Source: an uncultured Bacteroidales bacterium (GTDB lineage: Bacteria > Bacteroidota > Bacteroidia > Bacteroidales > Muribaculaceae). Taken from it: a stretch of 64,000 nucleotides of DNA. The DNA lies in assembly GCA_900544535.1 (NCBI GenBank), contig UQVH01000016.1:1-64000 (forward strand), written 5' to 3'. The number at the start of each line of letters is the position of its first letter. Position 1 is the stretch's first letter. Below the pieces are notes generated by a model. It saw only the letters and a program-made list of their open reading frames with translations, did no database searches and had not been told where the DNA came from. A program made the position numbers and the translations under genes. Positions 8,608-17,411 of this stretch are shown one piece after another.

Positions 8608-9678
8608 TTGAAAATACTCGACTGGTATATTATCCGCAAATTTCTTGGCACTTACCTTTTCGCCATCGTACTCATTCTGGCGATTACGGTGATGTTTGAC
8701 GTCAACGAGAAGCTCGATGCCTTTCTGAAAGCTCCCCTGAAAGCCACTGTCTTTGACTATTTTCTGAACTTCCTGCCGTATTTCGCCAACCAGTTCAGTC
8801 CGCTGTTCACCTTTATCGCGGTGATCTTCTTCACCTCGAAACTTGCGGACAACTCGGAGATCATCGCCATGCTTTCGACCGGCATGAGCTACCGGCGTCT
8901 GCTGCGGCCCTATCTTGTCAGCGCGACTGTCATCGCCGCGGCCACATATATACTGAGCGCCTATATCATTCCCCCCGCCAACGTAAAGCGAATAGACTAC
9001 ACCAACACCTACGTCAAGAACAAGCGTGTGGATTTCGGGTCGAACATCCAGCTGCAGGTCCAGAAGGGTGAGATCGCCTATATGCAGTCATACAATAATT
9101 CGCAGAAGACGGGCTACAAGTTCTCGCTCGAATCCTTCGAGGACAAGAAACTCGTCTCGCGTCTGACGGCCCAGACCATCAAGTGGGACACTCTTCACAA
9201 CTGGACTGTGCGCGACTATATGATCCGCGATTTCGACGGCCAGCGCGAGACAATACGCCGGGGATCGCGCCTCGACACAGTGATTCCCATCGAGCCGCGC
9301 GACTTCCTTATCTCCAAGAATGACCACGAGACCATGACCTCTCCGGCTCTGAGAGATTATATCTCGCGTCAGCGCGAGAGAGGTGTGGCCAATATCAAGT
9401 CGTTCGAGATCGAGAACCACAAACGCTATGCCATGACCGCCGCAGCCTTTATCCTGACCGTGATCGGTATGTCGCTTTCGTCGCGCAAGATCAAGGGCGG
9501 CATGGGTGTGAATATCGGCATCGGACTTGTGCTGAGTTTCAGCTATATCCTCTTCATGACCGTCACCTCGACCTTCGCAGTGTCAGGCTATACTTCGCCT
9601 ATGGTGGCGATGTGGATTCCCAACATTCTCTATTCCATCATCGCCTTAGTCCTGTATTATAAGGTGTCGCACCAGTAA
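8608..9678 (+). CDS. LptF/LptG (YjgP/YjgQ) family permease
   Basis: A 356-residue inner-membrane protein of the lipopolysaccharide-export permease family. LptF and LptG form the channel part of the LptB2FG ABC exporter that pulls LPS from the inner membrane. Three membrane segments lie at about residues 12-35, 52-75 and 95-120, then a periplasmic beta-jellyroll-like region (about 135-270), then three more segments (about 278-350). This is the family layout. The frame starts with TTG at 8608 (KILDWYIIRKFLGTY), as no ATG precedes the conserved N-terminus. It follows tgt by 51 bases, probably in the same operon. F and G cannot be told apart here. Confidence 0.9.
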   Translation: MKILDWYIIRKFLGTYLFAIVLILAITVMFDVNEKLDAFLKAPLKATVFDYFLNFLPYFANQFSPLFTFIAVIFFTSKLADNSEIIAMLSTGMSYRRLLRPYLVSATVIAAATYILSAYIIPPANVKRIDYTNTYVKNKRVDFGSNIQLQVQKGEIAYMQSYNNSQKTGYKFSLESFEDKKLVSRLTAQTIKWDTLHNWTVRDYMIRDFDGQRETIRRGSRLDTVIPIEPRDFLISKNDHETMTSPALRDYISRQRERGVANIKSFEIENHKRYAMTAAAFILTVIGMSLSSRKIKGGMGVNIGIGLVLSFSYILFMTVTSTFAVSGYTSPMVAMWIPNILYSIIALVLYYKVSHQ

Positions 9679-9698
9679 CAGAATAGATTAACGTAATT

Positions 9699-9729
9699 AA
9701 AAAAGCACCGGTTTTGCCAGCGCTTTTTT
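9699..9729. terminator. Bidirectional terminator
   Basis: AAAAAAGC (9699-9706) pairs with GCTTTTTT (9722-9729) around an imperfect inner stem CCGG/CCAG. It lies between the convergent permease gene and the leftward gene at 9749, and has a T-run on either strand. Confidence 0.7.
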
Positions 9730-9748
9730 GATGCGGACTGCATAGTCC

Positions 9749-11023
9749 CTATTTTTTCTTTACCTGTCCGAGGCCCCAGATGAGGTGGCTGTCGTCGGTG
9801 CATTCAAATTGTTCCGGATTGTAACTGTTGGGCACGTTCCGCAGGTTCGACCCGATGACTCCGCGTAGATAAATCGAAACGGGGAGAATTGTGTAGGTCG
9901 TGAAATCCGGGTTGGTCGAATAAGTTATAAGGCGGGTCAGTTTTTTGGGCGATTCGGCTTCGCTGAAACTGCGGGTCCATCCGAGCGGAGCAGCGAGTTT
10001 GTCGCGGGTCCATCCGGCATCATCAAGCGCTCCCGGCGCGGTGTAGGCATTGTAATAAGGCTTGGATTCGTCAGATTTTTGCAGCATGGCGCTTAAACTT
10101 ACCATGCCTGTGTTAGCTCTGACATCAGTGTTGCGCAGGAAATAAACGTCATACTGCTCAAGAATTTTGCTGCCGTCCGAGAATTTTACAGGAGGCATGT
10201 AGACTGCGGCTTTCGGCGGGATCATGAGGAAGCGCTGTTCCTGAGAGGTGACGGTAGCCGTGTTGGCTGATCCACTTCCCACACTCATTCCTCCCGCGAG
10301 TGTCCCGGCAACGCCGCCGATACCCAATGCTCCGGCCACGGCTCCGAGATTCAAGCCCATACCACCGCTTTTAGTGTTGCTTTCGGAGTAGACCGAATTG
10401 GTGAAATAAGGTTCTGCACTGCCGTTGGCATCAAGTTTGAACGAATTGGCCAGATCTATGTATACCGGTGAATCGGTTTTGTTTGTCACCTTCACCTTAT
10501 AATAAGGATAGTAGATGCCGTTTGCTTTTTTTATGTCTGGCTGGAATGAAATGTTGACGTTTTCGTCTGAGATCACGGACTCGCTGCCTATTCCCCACAG
10601 TGTGATGAAGTCAGTGCAGAACTTTTCCTTATCGGACTCTTTCTTAGGCTTTCTAAGCCGCAGTTCGGGGGTGTTGTAGGCGTCTATGAGTGAAGCATTG
10701 TCAGCCGCGGGGGCCGGGTCGAGTTTGCGGGGACCGTTCTGGGCGGCGCTTTCCTGCACGGGCTGTGGCTGAGCAGGGGTGGGAGCAGCTGACGCAGCGA
10801 CGGTGGTCATCTGGCCGTCTCCGATTTTATAGGCAAAAACCTTTTCTATGGCAACTTTCTTTATCGGAGCATCGGCATCGGGCGATTCAGTGTAATAAAT
10901 CCACTTGGATGCAGGTTCAACGTTGTGGACCTGCATTGTCGTGCCGTCCGTCATGACTATAACGTCAGCTCCGGCGCCAAGCGATCCCAAAGCCAGAATA
11001 AAAGAGAGGATTGATTTTTTCAT
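9749..11023 (-). CDS. Secreted protein of unknown function
   Basis: A 424-residue exported protein that I do not recognise. A signal peptide covers about residues 1-19. A short beta-rich N-terminal domain (VIVMTDGTTMQVHNVEPASKW...KKVAIEKVFAYKIGDG) is followed by an Ala/Pro/Gln-rich linker (about 78-108). The larger C-terminal part contains a beta-sandwich-like stretch (YYKVKVTNKTDSPVYIDL) and a Gly-rich hydrophobic segment (about 221-250, GGMGLNLGAVAGALGIGGVAG) that could be membrane-active or glycine-zipper-like. It may be envelope-located. Monocistronic; a near-consensus box TATCTTCG (minus strand, 11082-11089) lies 59 bases upstream. Confidence 0.6.
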   Translation of the reverse strand: MKKSILSFILALGSLGAGADVIVMTDGTTMQVHNVEPASKWIYYTESPDADAPIKKVAIEKVFAYKIGDGQMTTVAASAAPTPAQPQPVQESAAQNGPRKLDPAPAADNASLIDAYNTPELRLRKPKKESDKEKFCTDFITLWGIGSESVISDENVNISFQPDIKKANGIYYPYYKVKVTNKTDSPVYIDLANSFKLDANGSAEPYFTNSVYSESNTKSGGMGLNLGAVAGALGIGGVAGTLAGGMSVGSGSANTATVTSQEQRFLMIPPKAAVYMPPVKFSDGSKILEQYDVYFLRNTDVRANTGMVSLSAMLQKSDESKPYYNAYTAPGALDDAGWTRDKLAAPLGWTRSFSEAESPKKLTRLITYSTNPDFTTYTILPVSIYLRGVIGSNLRNVPNSYNPEQFECTDDSHLIWGLGQVKKK

Positions 11024-11154
11024 TGCGGTCAGGTTAAAATTTATACTGTGTATATTATTCGTGAAGATTGGATTTTCACAGCGAAGATACTATTTTATTT
11101 CCGATCAGACAACTTTTTCAGACCGGTCAAACTTATTATAGGGTATGGATCAAA

Positions 11155-11213
11155 ATATAAAAAGTGCCTTCGGAAGGCGACATTGTGAACGTGTGTGTCG
11201 CTTCTGAAGGCGC
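11155..11213 (-). terminator. Intrinsic terminator for the repeat-protein gene
   Basis: Arms at 11164-11181 and 11197-11213 form a stem of about 17 bp with one bulge. On the minus strand it is followed by TTTTTATATTTT (11152-11163). It ends the leftward gene 11235-12281. Confidence 0.8.
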
Positions 11214-11234
11214 TTGTGTGGGATCGGCCGGAGT

Positions 11235-12281
11235 TTACAGACCGAATGTGAGGGTTGTGAGGTAGCGGAGACGGCCGTTGATGGTGTTTGACCCGAATGA
11301 GAGGGTGACGTAACCGTTGTTGCCTCCGAACCATGTGGCTCCCATGACACCGGGAGTATTATTGATTGAAACCGGCATTCCGTATGTGGCTACAAGGGAG
11401 TTGTAGACATTGTTGTAGCGCATGAGGTCGTAGCCGGGAGTGGAATAGTAGAATGACGATGCGTCAAGGCCATTGTTGCCGTAATAGAGTGCGGCGTCGG
11501 TCCAGACATAGTTCAGGGCGCTGACATTGCGCAGATAGACTATGTCGTTTGTATAGCCGTCTACATTATAGCCCGACGAGAGCAGATAGTCGAGCGAAAG
11601 ATTGATGGCGGTGCCGAAAGTCAGTCCTAAGATGCCGCGAATGATGGGAATACGTCCTGCGGGACGCCAGCCGCGCGGGGGCATAGGACGGTAGTGCGGA
11701 TGCAGCATAGGAGGGCGATAGGGGCGCGGTGGAGGAGCCATGTGGGGAGGTCTCGGACCGGGATGATGGTTCCCGATCCCCGGACGATGATTCCCGCCGG
11801 GACCGGGGCGATAGCCTCCGTTCGGTCGGTGGTTTCCGCCGTTGCCAGGATGATAACCGTTTCCGCCGTCGGGGCGATGGTTGTTACCGTTGCCAATGCC
11901 GGGACGGTTGTTGCTTCCTCCTCCGTCGGGGCGATGGTTGTTACCGTTGCCAATACCGGGACGGTTGTTGCTTCCTCCGCCGTTGGGGCGATGGTTGTTG
12001 CCGTTGCCAATACCGGGACGGTTGTTGCTTCCTCCTCCGTCAGGGCGATGGTTGCCCCCGTTGGAGGGTGTGACGGACGGGCGACGATTAGAGGGGCGGT
12101 TGTTATTGGGACGTGTGTTGTGGGAACCACTTCCACGGTGATTGCTGCTTCCACGCGAGCCGGCCGGACGTTCGGTACGGTTGCTACGGCTTTCTCTGCC
12201 GCGCCCCTGTGCATCCATGCAAGGAATGGATAAGGTGATGCAGAGCAGTGAAACGGTCAGGAATTGTAAGAATCTTCTCAT
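11235..12281 (-). CDS. Secreted Gly/Asn/Arg/Pro-rich repeat protein
   Basis: A 348-residue exported protein. A signal peptide (about 1-24) precedes a low-complexity, very basic region (about 25-210) of Arg, Asn, Gly, His and Pro. This includes three near-identical 19-residue repeats with the pattern NHRPDGGGSNNRPGIGNGN, then a PPRPYRPP-type Pro-rich stretch. The C-terminal part (about 215-348) is a separate folded domain rich in Tyr, Asn and Gly with GLTFGTAINLSLDYL and MGATWFGGNNGYVTLSFG. I do not recognise it. A surface or envelope role is an inference. The basic linker could bind anionic polymer or peptidoglycan. Confidence 0.65.
   Translation of the reverse strand: MRRFLQFLTVSLLCITLSIPCMDAQGRGRESRSNRTERPAGSRGSSNHRGSGSHNTRPNNNRPSNRRPSVTPSNGGNHRPDGGGSNNRPGIGNGNNHRPNGGGSNNRPGIGNGNNHRPDGGGSNNRPGIGNGNNHRPDGGNGYHPGNGGNHRPNGGYRPGPGGNHRPGIGNHHPGPRPPHMAPPPRPYRPPMLHPHYRPMPPRGWRPAGRIPIIRGILGLTFGTAINLSLDYLLSSGYNVDGYTNDIVYLRNVSALNYVWTDAALYYGNNGLDASSFYYSTPGYDLMRYNNVYNSLVATYGMPVSINNTPGVMGATWFGGNNGYVTLSFGSNTINGRLRYLTTLTFGL
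11881..12051. repeat. 57-bp in-frame tandem repeat, three copies
   Basis: Copies begin at 11881, 11938 and 11995 with an exact 57-base period and only a few substitutions. They encode the 19-residue repeats of the secreted protein on the minus strand. The unit stays in frame, so copy number could vary without breaking the gene. Confidence 0.92.
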
Positions 12282-12294
12282 GACGGTAAAAGTT

Positions 12295-12339
12295 AATGGT
12301 GAGAATGTCGCTATATTTAATTAGAACATTCTCACCATT
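12295..12339. terminator. 14-bp perfect hairpin between thiL and the repeat-protein gene
   Basis: The arms 12295-12308 and 12326-12339 are perfect 14-base complements around a 17-base AT-rich loop. On the minus strand AACTTTTACC follows. It is either the terminator of the sppA-lpxK-pnp-thiL operon or a leader hairpin 13 bases ahead of the ATG at 12281. Confidence 0.6.
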
Positions 12340-12403
12340 TAAAGTTTAGAGACGGTTTTATAATAAAAGTTAAAGCCTCGGAATTTCAGGCCCGGAGATG
12401 CTG

Positions 12404-13459
12404 TCAGGCATCTTCTCCCTGGGGGTTCTTTTCAGCTTCGGTTGCGGCCAGCGGATTCCACCCCTGGGCGCGCAGGGGGATTTCGGATCCGTCGCGGGTG
12501 ATCATCGCGCAGCCCAATGAGGGCTTGGTGATATGGCCGATGAGTTTCACGCCGGGAAGTTTCTCGATCTGCTCGTGGCAGTGGAGGGGCACTGTGAACA
12601 GAAGTTCATAGTCTTCCCCGCCGTTGAGGGCTGCGGTCACAAGGTTCATGCCGAGTTCTTCGGCCATGACGGCTGTCTGATAGTCAATCGGGATGCGGTC
12701 TTCGTAGATACGGCAGCCGACGTCGCTCTGCTTGCAGATGTGAAGCAGTTCGGAGCTTAGCCCGTCGCTGATGTCCATCATCGCAGTCGGGACAATGCCG
12801 GTTTTGGCAAGTTCCTCTACGATGTCACGACGGGCCTCAGGTTTGAGCTGGCGCTCGACGAGATATTCTTTGCCTTCGAACTGCGGGATGAAGTCCGGGC
12901 GTCCTGCCGAGGCGGTTTTCTCGCGTTCGAGCAACTGGAGACCCATGTAGGCGGCTCCAAGATCGCCTGAGACGCAGATGAGATCGGTGTCTTTGGCTCC
13001 CGAACGGCTCACTATCCTGTCGGCCGGAGCCTCTCCGATGCAGGTGATAGAGATGACGAGACCCTGACGCGAGGCCGTGGTGTCGCCTCCGACGAGGTCG
13101 ACGCCGTAAATCTGGCAGGCGAGACGGATGCCGGCGAAGAGCTCCTCGATATGTTCGACCGTGAAGCGTTTTGAAATGCCTAATGAGACGGTGATCTGGC
13201 GGGGAGTGCCGTTCATCGCATAGACATCCGAGAAGTTCACGATGGCCGATTTGTAGCCGAGGTGTTTGAGCGGCACATAGGTCAGATCGAAGTGCACGCC
13301 TTCGAGAAGCAGGTCGGTGGTGACGAGAATGTCCGTGTCGCGGTTGCGGATGACGGCACAGTCGTCACCAACGCCCTTGACCGTCGAGGCGTTGACGTTT
13401 TCCAGCCCTGCGGTGAGGCGGTCGATGAGGCCGAATTCGCCGAGTTGTGAGATTTCCAT
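12404..13459 (-). CDS. thiL: Thiamine-monophosphate kinase
   Basis: Phosphorylates thiamine monophosphate to the active cofactor thiamine diphosphate. The 351-residue protein has the ThiL/PurM fold signatures: the N-terminal GEFGLIDRL, VGDDCAVI nucleotide-binding strand, TTDLLLEGVHFDL, NFSDVYAMNG, VGGDTT and MDISDGLSSEL near the C-terminal half, plus NGGEDYELLF. Expected acidic Mg-binding residues are present. It lies 18 bases after the nucleoside phosphorylase gene and is the last gene of a leftward operon. A short hairpin (GGAGATGC/GCATCTTCTCC) covers the end of the reading frame. Confidence 0.95.
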   Translation of the reverse strand: MEISQLGEFGLIDRLTAGLENVNASTVKGVGDDCAVIRNRDTDILVTTDLLLEGVHFDLTYVPLKHLGYKSAIVNFSDVYAMNGTPRQITVSLGISKRFTVEHIEELFAGIRLACQIYGVDLVGGDTTASRQGLVISITCIGEAPADRIVSRSGAKDTDLICVSGDLGAAYMGLQLLEREKTASAGRPDFIPQFEGKEYLVERQLKPEARRDIVEELAKTGIVPTAMMDISDGLSSELLHICKQSDVGCRIYEDRIPIDYQTAVMAEELGMNLVTAALNGGEDYELLFTVPLHCHEQIEKLPGVKLIGHITKPSLGCAMITRDGSEIPLRAQGWNPLAATEAEKNPQGEDA

Positions 13460-13477
13460 AACTAACGGAGCCGGTTT

Positions 13478-14290
13478 TTAGAAACGGTTGACGAGTTCCT
13501 TCATGATTTCGAGGCACTTGGGCTGGGCGATGAGGGCAGCCTGCTGCACTTCCTCGTGGGTGGGCACCTGGGTGACGTCCTTGCCGCCGAGGTCGGTGAT
13601 GACGGAGAGGCCGAACACGCGCATTCCGGCGTGGTTGGCTACGATGACTTCAGGAACGGTCGACATGCCCACGCAGTCGCCGCCGATGATGCGGTAGTAT
13701 TCATATTCGGCCGGAGTCTCAAAAGTGGGGCCTGTCACTCCGACATAGACGCCGTGCATGAGGCGGATATTTTTCTCTGCGGCGATGGCGTCGGCCAGGG
13801 CGATGAGTTCCTTGTCATAGGCGTTGGTCATGGCAGGGAAGCGGGTGCCCAGCTCGTTGTAGTTCTTTCCTCGGAGAGGATTTTCAGGGAAGAGGTTGAT
13901 GTGGTCCGTGATGACCATTACGTCGCCGACGACGAATTCCTTGTTCATGCCTCCTGAGGCGTTGCTGACGAAGAGTGTGTCGACACCGAGGGCCTTGAAC
14001 ACGCGCACGGGGAAGGTCACCTGCTTCATGTCGTAGCCTTCGTAGTAGTGGAAACGGCCCTGCATGGCGATCACTTTCTTACCGCCGAGGGTGCCGAAGA
14101 TGAGGTTGCCGCTGTGGCCTTCGACAGTGGAGACAGGGAAGTTGGGGATTTCGGAATAGGGGATGAAGAGTTTGTCGTCCATGTGATCGACGAGAGCACC
14201 GAGACCTGTGCCGAGGATTATGGCCGTCTTGGGCATATCGGCCACTTTCGAGCGCAGAAAGTCAGCCGTCTGATTGATTTTTTCTAACAT
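13478..14290 (-). CDS. Purine nucleoside phosphorylase (trimeric type)
   Basis: Cleaves purine (deoxy)nucleosides with phosphate to base and (deoxy)ribose-1-phosphate. The 270 residues match the trimeric PNP family: AIILGTGLGALVDHM phosphate-binding loop, VEGHSGNLIFG, MQGRFHYYEGYDM, FVSNASGGMN, GPTFETPAEYE and the base-pocket segment CVGMSTVPEVIVANH. I start at the ATG at 14290 (LEKINQTADFL), because the further open frame runs into lpxK and has no family similarity. It lies between lpxK and thiL. Confidence 0.95.
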   Translation of the reverse strand: MLEKINQTADFLRSKVADMPKTAIILGTGLGALVDHMDDKLFIPYSEIPNFPVSTVEGHSGNLIFGTLGGKKVIAMQGRFHYYEGYDMKQVTFPVRVFKALGVDTLFVSNASGGMNKEFVVGDVMVITDHINLFPENPLRGKNYNELGTRFPAMTNAYDKELIALADAIAAEKNIRLMHGVYVGVTGPTFETPAEYEYYRIIGGDCVGMSTVPEVIVANHAGMRVFGLSVITDLGGKDVTQVPTHEEVQQAALIAQPKCLEIMKELVNRF

Positions 14291-14354
14291 GTTGGTAAGA
14301 TGGTATTGATGATTGTTTTCGATTAACTCGTCTGTTCGGGACACAAAAAGCCCG

Positions 14355-15452
14355 TCAGGATTTAAACAAACGTGAGTCGCGGATTGTTTTTTCGATTCCG
14401 GCCGTAAATTCCGCTTCGCCTCGGTCGATGAACTCGACTTTGATCGGAACATAGAATATCGACTTTTTCAGTCTGTGGTGGAAGTAGGGGTTGTTGAGGA
14501 TGCGGACGGCGTCTTTTTCGGTGGTCACGATGAATTTGTTGGCCGAGGGGAGCTCGTCGAAGAGCCGGGCGATCTCTTCCATGTCGGAGGCCGTGAAATT
14601 GTGGTGGTCGGTGAAGCGTTTGAGCTTTACTTTGGCCTTGTTGCGGCGCAGGAAGCGCACGAAAGGCTTCGGGTTGGCCACTCCGGTGATGACAAGGATG
14701 GAGTTGTTGGCCCGGAGATTGTCAAGGGCGGGGATGTCAGTCACCTCGTCGGGGAAAATCGGTACGAGGTGGCCGTAGTTGTAGCGCGAGAAGTAGAGCT
14801 TCTGGAACGGGAAGAGTTTCAGGTTTTCCTCGAAGAGGCGGTAGTGCATCGGCTTCATGTCGACGGGACATTTAGTCACCACCACCATGTCGGCGCGGTT
14901 GAGCGCGCGGGCCGATTCGCGCAGGCGTCCGTAGGGGAGTATCTTGTCGTTGAAAACCGGGCGGTTGTATTCGGTGAGAATCACTGAGACGGAGGGCTTC
15001 ACATAGCGGTGCTGGAAAGCGTCGTCGAGGATAATCATGTTGAGGGCCGGGTTGATTTCGCGCATCTGGCGTATGCCCTCGGCGCGCTTCTCGCAGACGG
15101 CCACGGTGATGTCCGGACCGAATTTGCGGTAAATCTGATATGATTCGTCGCCTATGTCCTCAGGACGCGACTGCGGCGAGGCGAGCACGAAACCTTTTGT
15201 GGCCCGGCGGTAGCCCCGCGAAAGCACACCGATATTGTATTTGCCCAGAAGCGATTCGACAATATATTCGACGTGTGGTGTTTTGCCGGTGCCTCCCATC
15301 GCGATGTTGCCAACAACGACGATGGGTATGTCGAACTCCTGTTGTTTCAGAATGCCGTAGTCGAACATTTTATTGCGTACCGCCATAACGACCCCATAAA
15401 TTTTTGAGATCGGATAGAGCAGAAGCATTGATAGCAGTTTGTTGCGGGCCAC
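14355..15452 (-). CDS. lpxK: Tetraacyldisaccharide 4'-kinase
   Basis: Phosphorylates the lipid A disaccharide at the 4' position on the cytoplasmic face of the inner membrane. The 365-residue protein has an N-terminal hydrophobic helix for membrane association, a P-loop VGNIAMGGTGKTPH (about 47-60), LSRGYRR, DIGDESYQI and LDDAFQHRYV, all typical of LpxK. The frame begins with GTG at 15452; the next ATG (15428) would remove part of the amphipathic N-terminus. It is 38 bases downstream of sppA in a leftward operon. Confidence 0.95.
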   Translation of the reverse strand: MARNKLLSMLLLYPISKIYGVVMAVRNKMFDYGILKQQEFDIPIVVVGNIAMGGTGKTPHVEYIVESLLGKYNIGVLSRGYRRATKGFVLASPQSRPEDIGDESYQIYRKFGPDITVAVCEKRAEGIRQMREINPALNMIILDDAFQHRYVKPSVSVILTEYNRPVFNDKILPYGRLRESARALNRADMVVVTKCPVDMKPMHYRLFEENLKLFPFQKLYFSRYNYGHLVPIFPDEVTDIPALDNLRANNSILVITGVANPKPFVRFLRRNKAKVKLKRFTDHHNFTASDMEEIARLFDELPSANKFIVTTEKDAVRILNNPYFHHRLKKSIFYVPIKVEFIDRGEAEFTAGIEKTIRDSRLFKS

Positions 15453-15490
15453 GGAATCTGAGTTTTTTATTTTTGTGTGGAAGTCTGTTT

Positions 15491-17278
15491 TCAGAGGTTC
15501 ACTTCAGTGAAATCCATGCGGCACTGGAGCACCGACATGCCTTTGATGCGGTTGATTGTCTCGTAGAGCGATGACATTTCGCCAAGTTCGCTGCGGATAA
15601 AGGAGGCTTTCAGGTCGCTGATGCCGGCTTCGAGCAGAAGATCATACCATTTGTTTTTCGTCACGGGATAGGAGCTTACGGTGTATGACTCGACGTTCAG
15701 CTCTTTGGCCATAGCTGCGATAGCGTCGTCAAGGCCACCGAGTTCGTCGACAAGACCGAGTTTGAGAGCTTCGCTGCCGTCCCATACACGGCCCTCGCCT
15801 ATGATTTTGATCGAGTCCTGCGACATGCCGCGTCCCTCGGCACAGCGAGAGGTGAAGAGGTCATAGCCTCTTTCGACATAGGCCTGCATGGCGCTTTTCT
15901 GTGTTTCGGTCATGGGCTGCATGATGGTTGGGAAGTCGCCGTTGGCATTGGTCTGTACGGTCGAAGTGTTGATGCCGAGTTTCTCGGACATGAGAGTCCG
16001 GGCGTTCGGGATGAGTCCGAAGATACCTATGGAGCCTGTCAGTGTGACCGGCCGGGCGAAGATCTTGTCGGCTCCGCAGCTGATGTAGTAGCCTCCGGAG
16101 GCTGCATAGTCGGACATGGAGACGTAGAAAGGATTGCCGGTGAGTTTCTTGTATTGCTGGAGGGCTTCCCAGATCTGTTCGGAAGCGAAAGCGCTGCCGC
16201 CGGGAGAGTTGACATACATAATAAGACCGTCGATGTCGTCGTCTTCGGCAAGATCGAGAATTTCAGGTACGAGATCGGCGGCCACAATGCCGTCGCCCTG
16301 AGAGTCGGTGATTTCTCCGCAGGCATAGAGCACGGCGATATTCGCTCCTTTGCCGTTGCCAACTTTGCCGGTTTCAGCAATTTTGGCATAATTGGCGGTG
16401 GAGACGGTTTCGATGTCCTTGATCTTGTCATGTCCGGTCAGAGAGGCGATCTTCAGGTCGAACTCATGGCGGTAGGCGAGGGCGTCGACGATTTTCATCG
16501 CCGGATAGGCGTCGGTCTTTAGAGTGAAGACAAAATCGTCAGCCCACTTGTTGACATCGGCCTCGGTCACGCCGCGGGCTTCGGCTATCGAAGAGCTGAG
16601 CGAGTGCCAGATATTGTTGAGGTAGAGTTCCTGCTGCTCGCGGGCCGGGGCGCTGATGCCGTCGAGTATGTAGGGTTCGACAGCGCTTTTATAGGTGCCG
16701 ACTTTCACTACCTGGATTTCGACGCCGATTTTTTCCAGCAGTTTGTGGAAATAGAGCGATGTTGAGGCGAGACCGTGGATATCGACCTGGCCGACCGGGT
16801 TGATGAAGATGCTGTCGGCGGCAGTGGCGGCTATGTAGTAGTCGCCCTGAGTGTAGTAGTCGCCGTAGGCATAGATCCATTTCTCAGGAGCAGTCTTTTT
16901 GAAACTTTTGAGTGCCTCTACTATTGCCGAGCGCTGAGCGAGTCCGGCAAGGGCACCGTTGCAGTTGATGACAATACCTTTTATGCGATCGTCTTCAGCG
17001 GCGGCTGTGATAGAGCCTGTTATGTCGCCGAGGACCTGTATGTTTTTGTCGACTCCGTTGACCACGGTCATGAAATCGAGTTTGGGTGAACGGTCATAGA
17101 TGGGGCCGGAGAGATCGACACACAGTACAGAGTTGTCACTCACATTGACCGCCGAGGTGTTTCCCCCCGACGATGCCATAGCGGCAACAATGACTATGAA
17201 GATGCCGATTACAGCGAGGAGCAGTGAGAACCATATACCGGCAAGAGCGCCGAGGAATGAGATTAAAAAATTCTTCAT
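15491..17278 (-). CDS. sppA: Signal peptide peptidase SppA, 67-kDa type
   Basis: Membrane-bound serine protease that degrades cleaved signal peptides. The 595-residue length fits the two-domain 67K type. A transmembrane segment (about 5-35) is followed by the N-terminal half with the general-base lysine region GDYYTQGDYYIAATAADSIF and the C-terminal half with the nucleophile in MYVNSPGGSAFASEQIW. ASGGYYISCGADKIFA and TGSIGIFG are also family motifs. It is the first gene of the sppA-lpxK-pnp-thiL operon, behind a promoter at 17318-17349. Confidence 0.95.
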   Translation of the reverse strand: MKNFLISFLGALAGIWFSLLLAVIGIFIVIVAAMASSGGNTSAVNVSDNSVLCVDLSGPIYDRSPKLDFMTVVNGVDKNIQVLGDITGSITAAAEDDRIKGIVINCNGALAGLAQRSAIVEALKSFKKTAPEKWIYAYGDYYTQGDYYIAATAADSIFINPVGQVDIHGLASTSLYFHKLLEKIGVEIQVVKVGTYKSAVEPYILDGISAPAREQQELYLNNIWHSLSSSIAEARGVTEADVNKWADDFVFTLKTDAYPAMKIVDALAYRHEFDLKIASLTGHDKIKDIETVSTANYAKIAETGKVGNGKGANIAVLYACGEITDSQGDGIVAADLVPEILDLAEDDDIDGLIMYVNSPGGSAFASEQIWEALQQYKKLTGNPFYVSMSDYAASGGYYISCGADKIFARPVTLTGSIGIFGLIPNARTLMSEKLGINTSTVQTNANGDFPTIMQPMTETQKSAMQAYVERGYDLFTSRCAEGRGMSQDSIKIIGEGRVWDGSEALKLGLVDELGGLDDAIAAMAKELNVESYTVSSYPVTKNKWYDLLLEAGISDLKASFIRSELGEMSSLYETINRIKGMSVLQCRMDFTEVNL

Positions 17279-17317
17279 TTTTAGGTGTAGTGATAGAATA
17301 ATAGCGCTAAAACTCTA

Positions 17318-17349
17318 CAAAAGTACGACATCGCATCGGCAATAACAAA
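17318..17349 (-). promoter_or_regulatory. Bacteroidetes promoter for sppA operon
   Basis: On the minus strand TTTG (17346-17349) and TACTTTTG (17318-17325) are separated by exactly 20 bases, matching the Bacteroidetes -33/-7 consensus. Transcription should start near 17312, giving a leader of about 34 bases. Confidence 0.8.
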
Positions 17350-17411
17350 TTTTCGGCTATATAATTAATGTATAGGGCCGTGGATCAGCCTTTCAGGCAG
17401 CTCTCGGATGC

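Noticed and set aside
11881..12051. CRISPR-like direct repeats
   Set aside because: The repeats are contiguous with no unique spacers, and they stay in frame inside a protein-coding gene.
11627..12233. Other long open frames on both strands across the repeat region
   Set aside because: They are translations of the 57-bp low-complexity repeat in wrong frames; only the minus-strand frame with a signal peptide and a folded C-terminal domain is credible.
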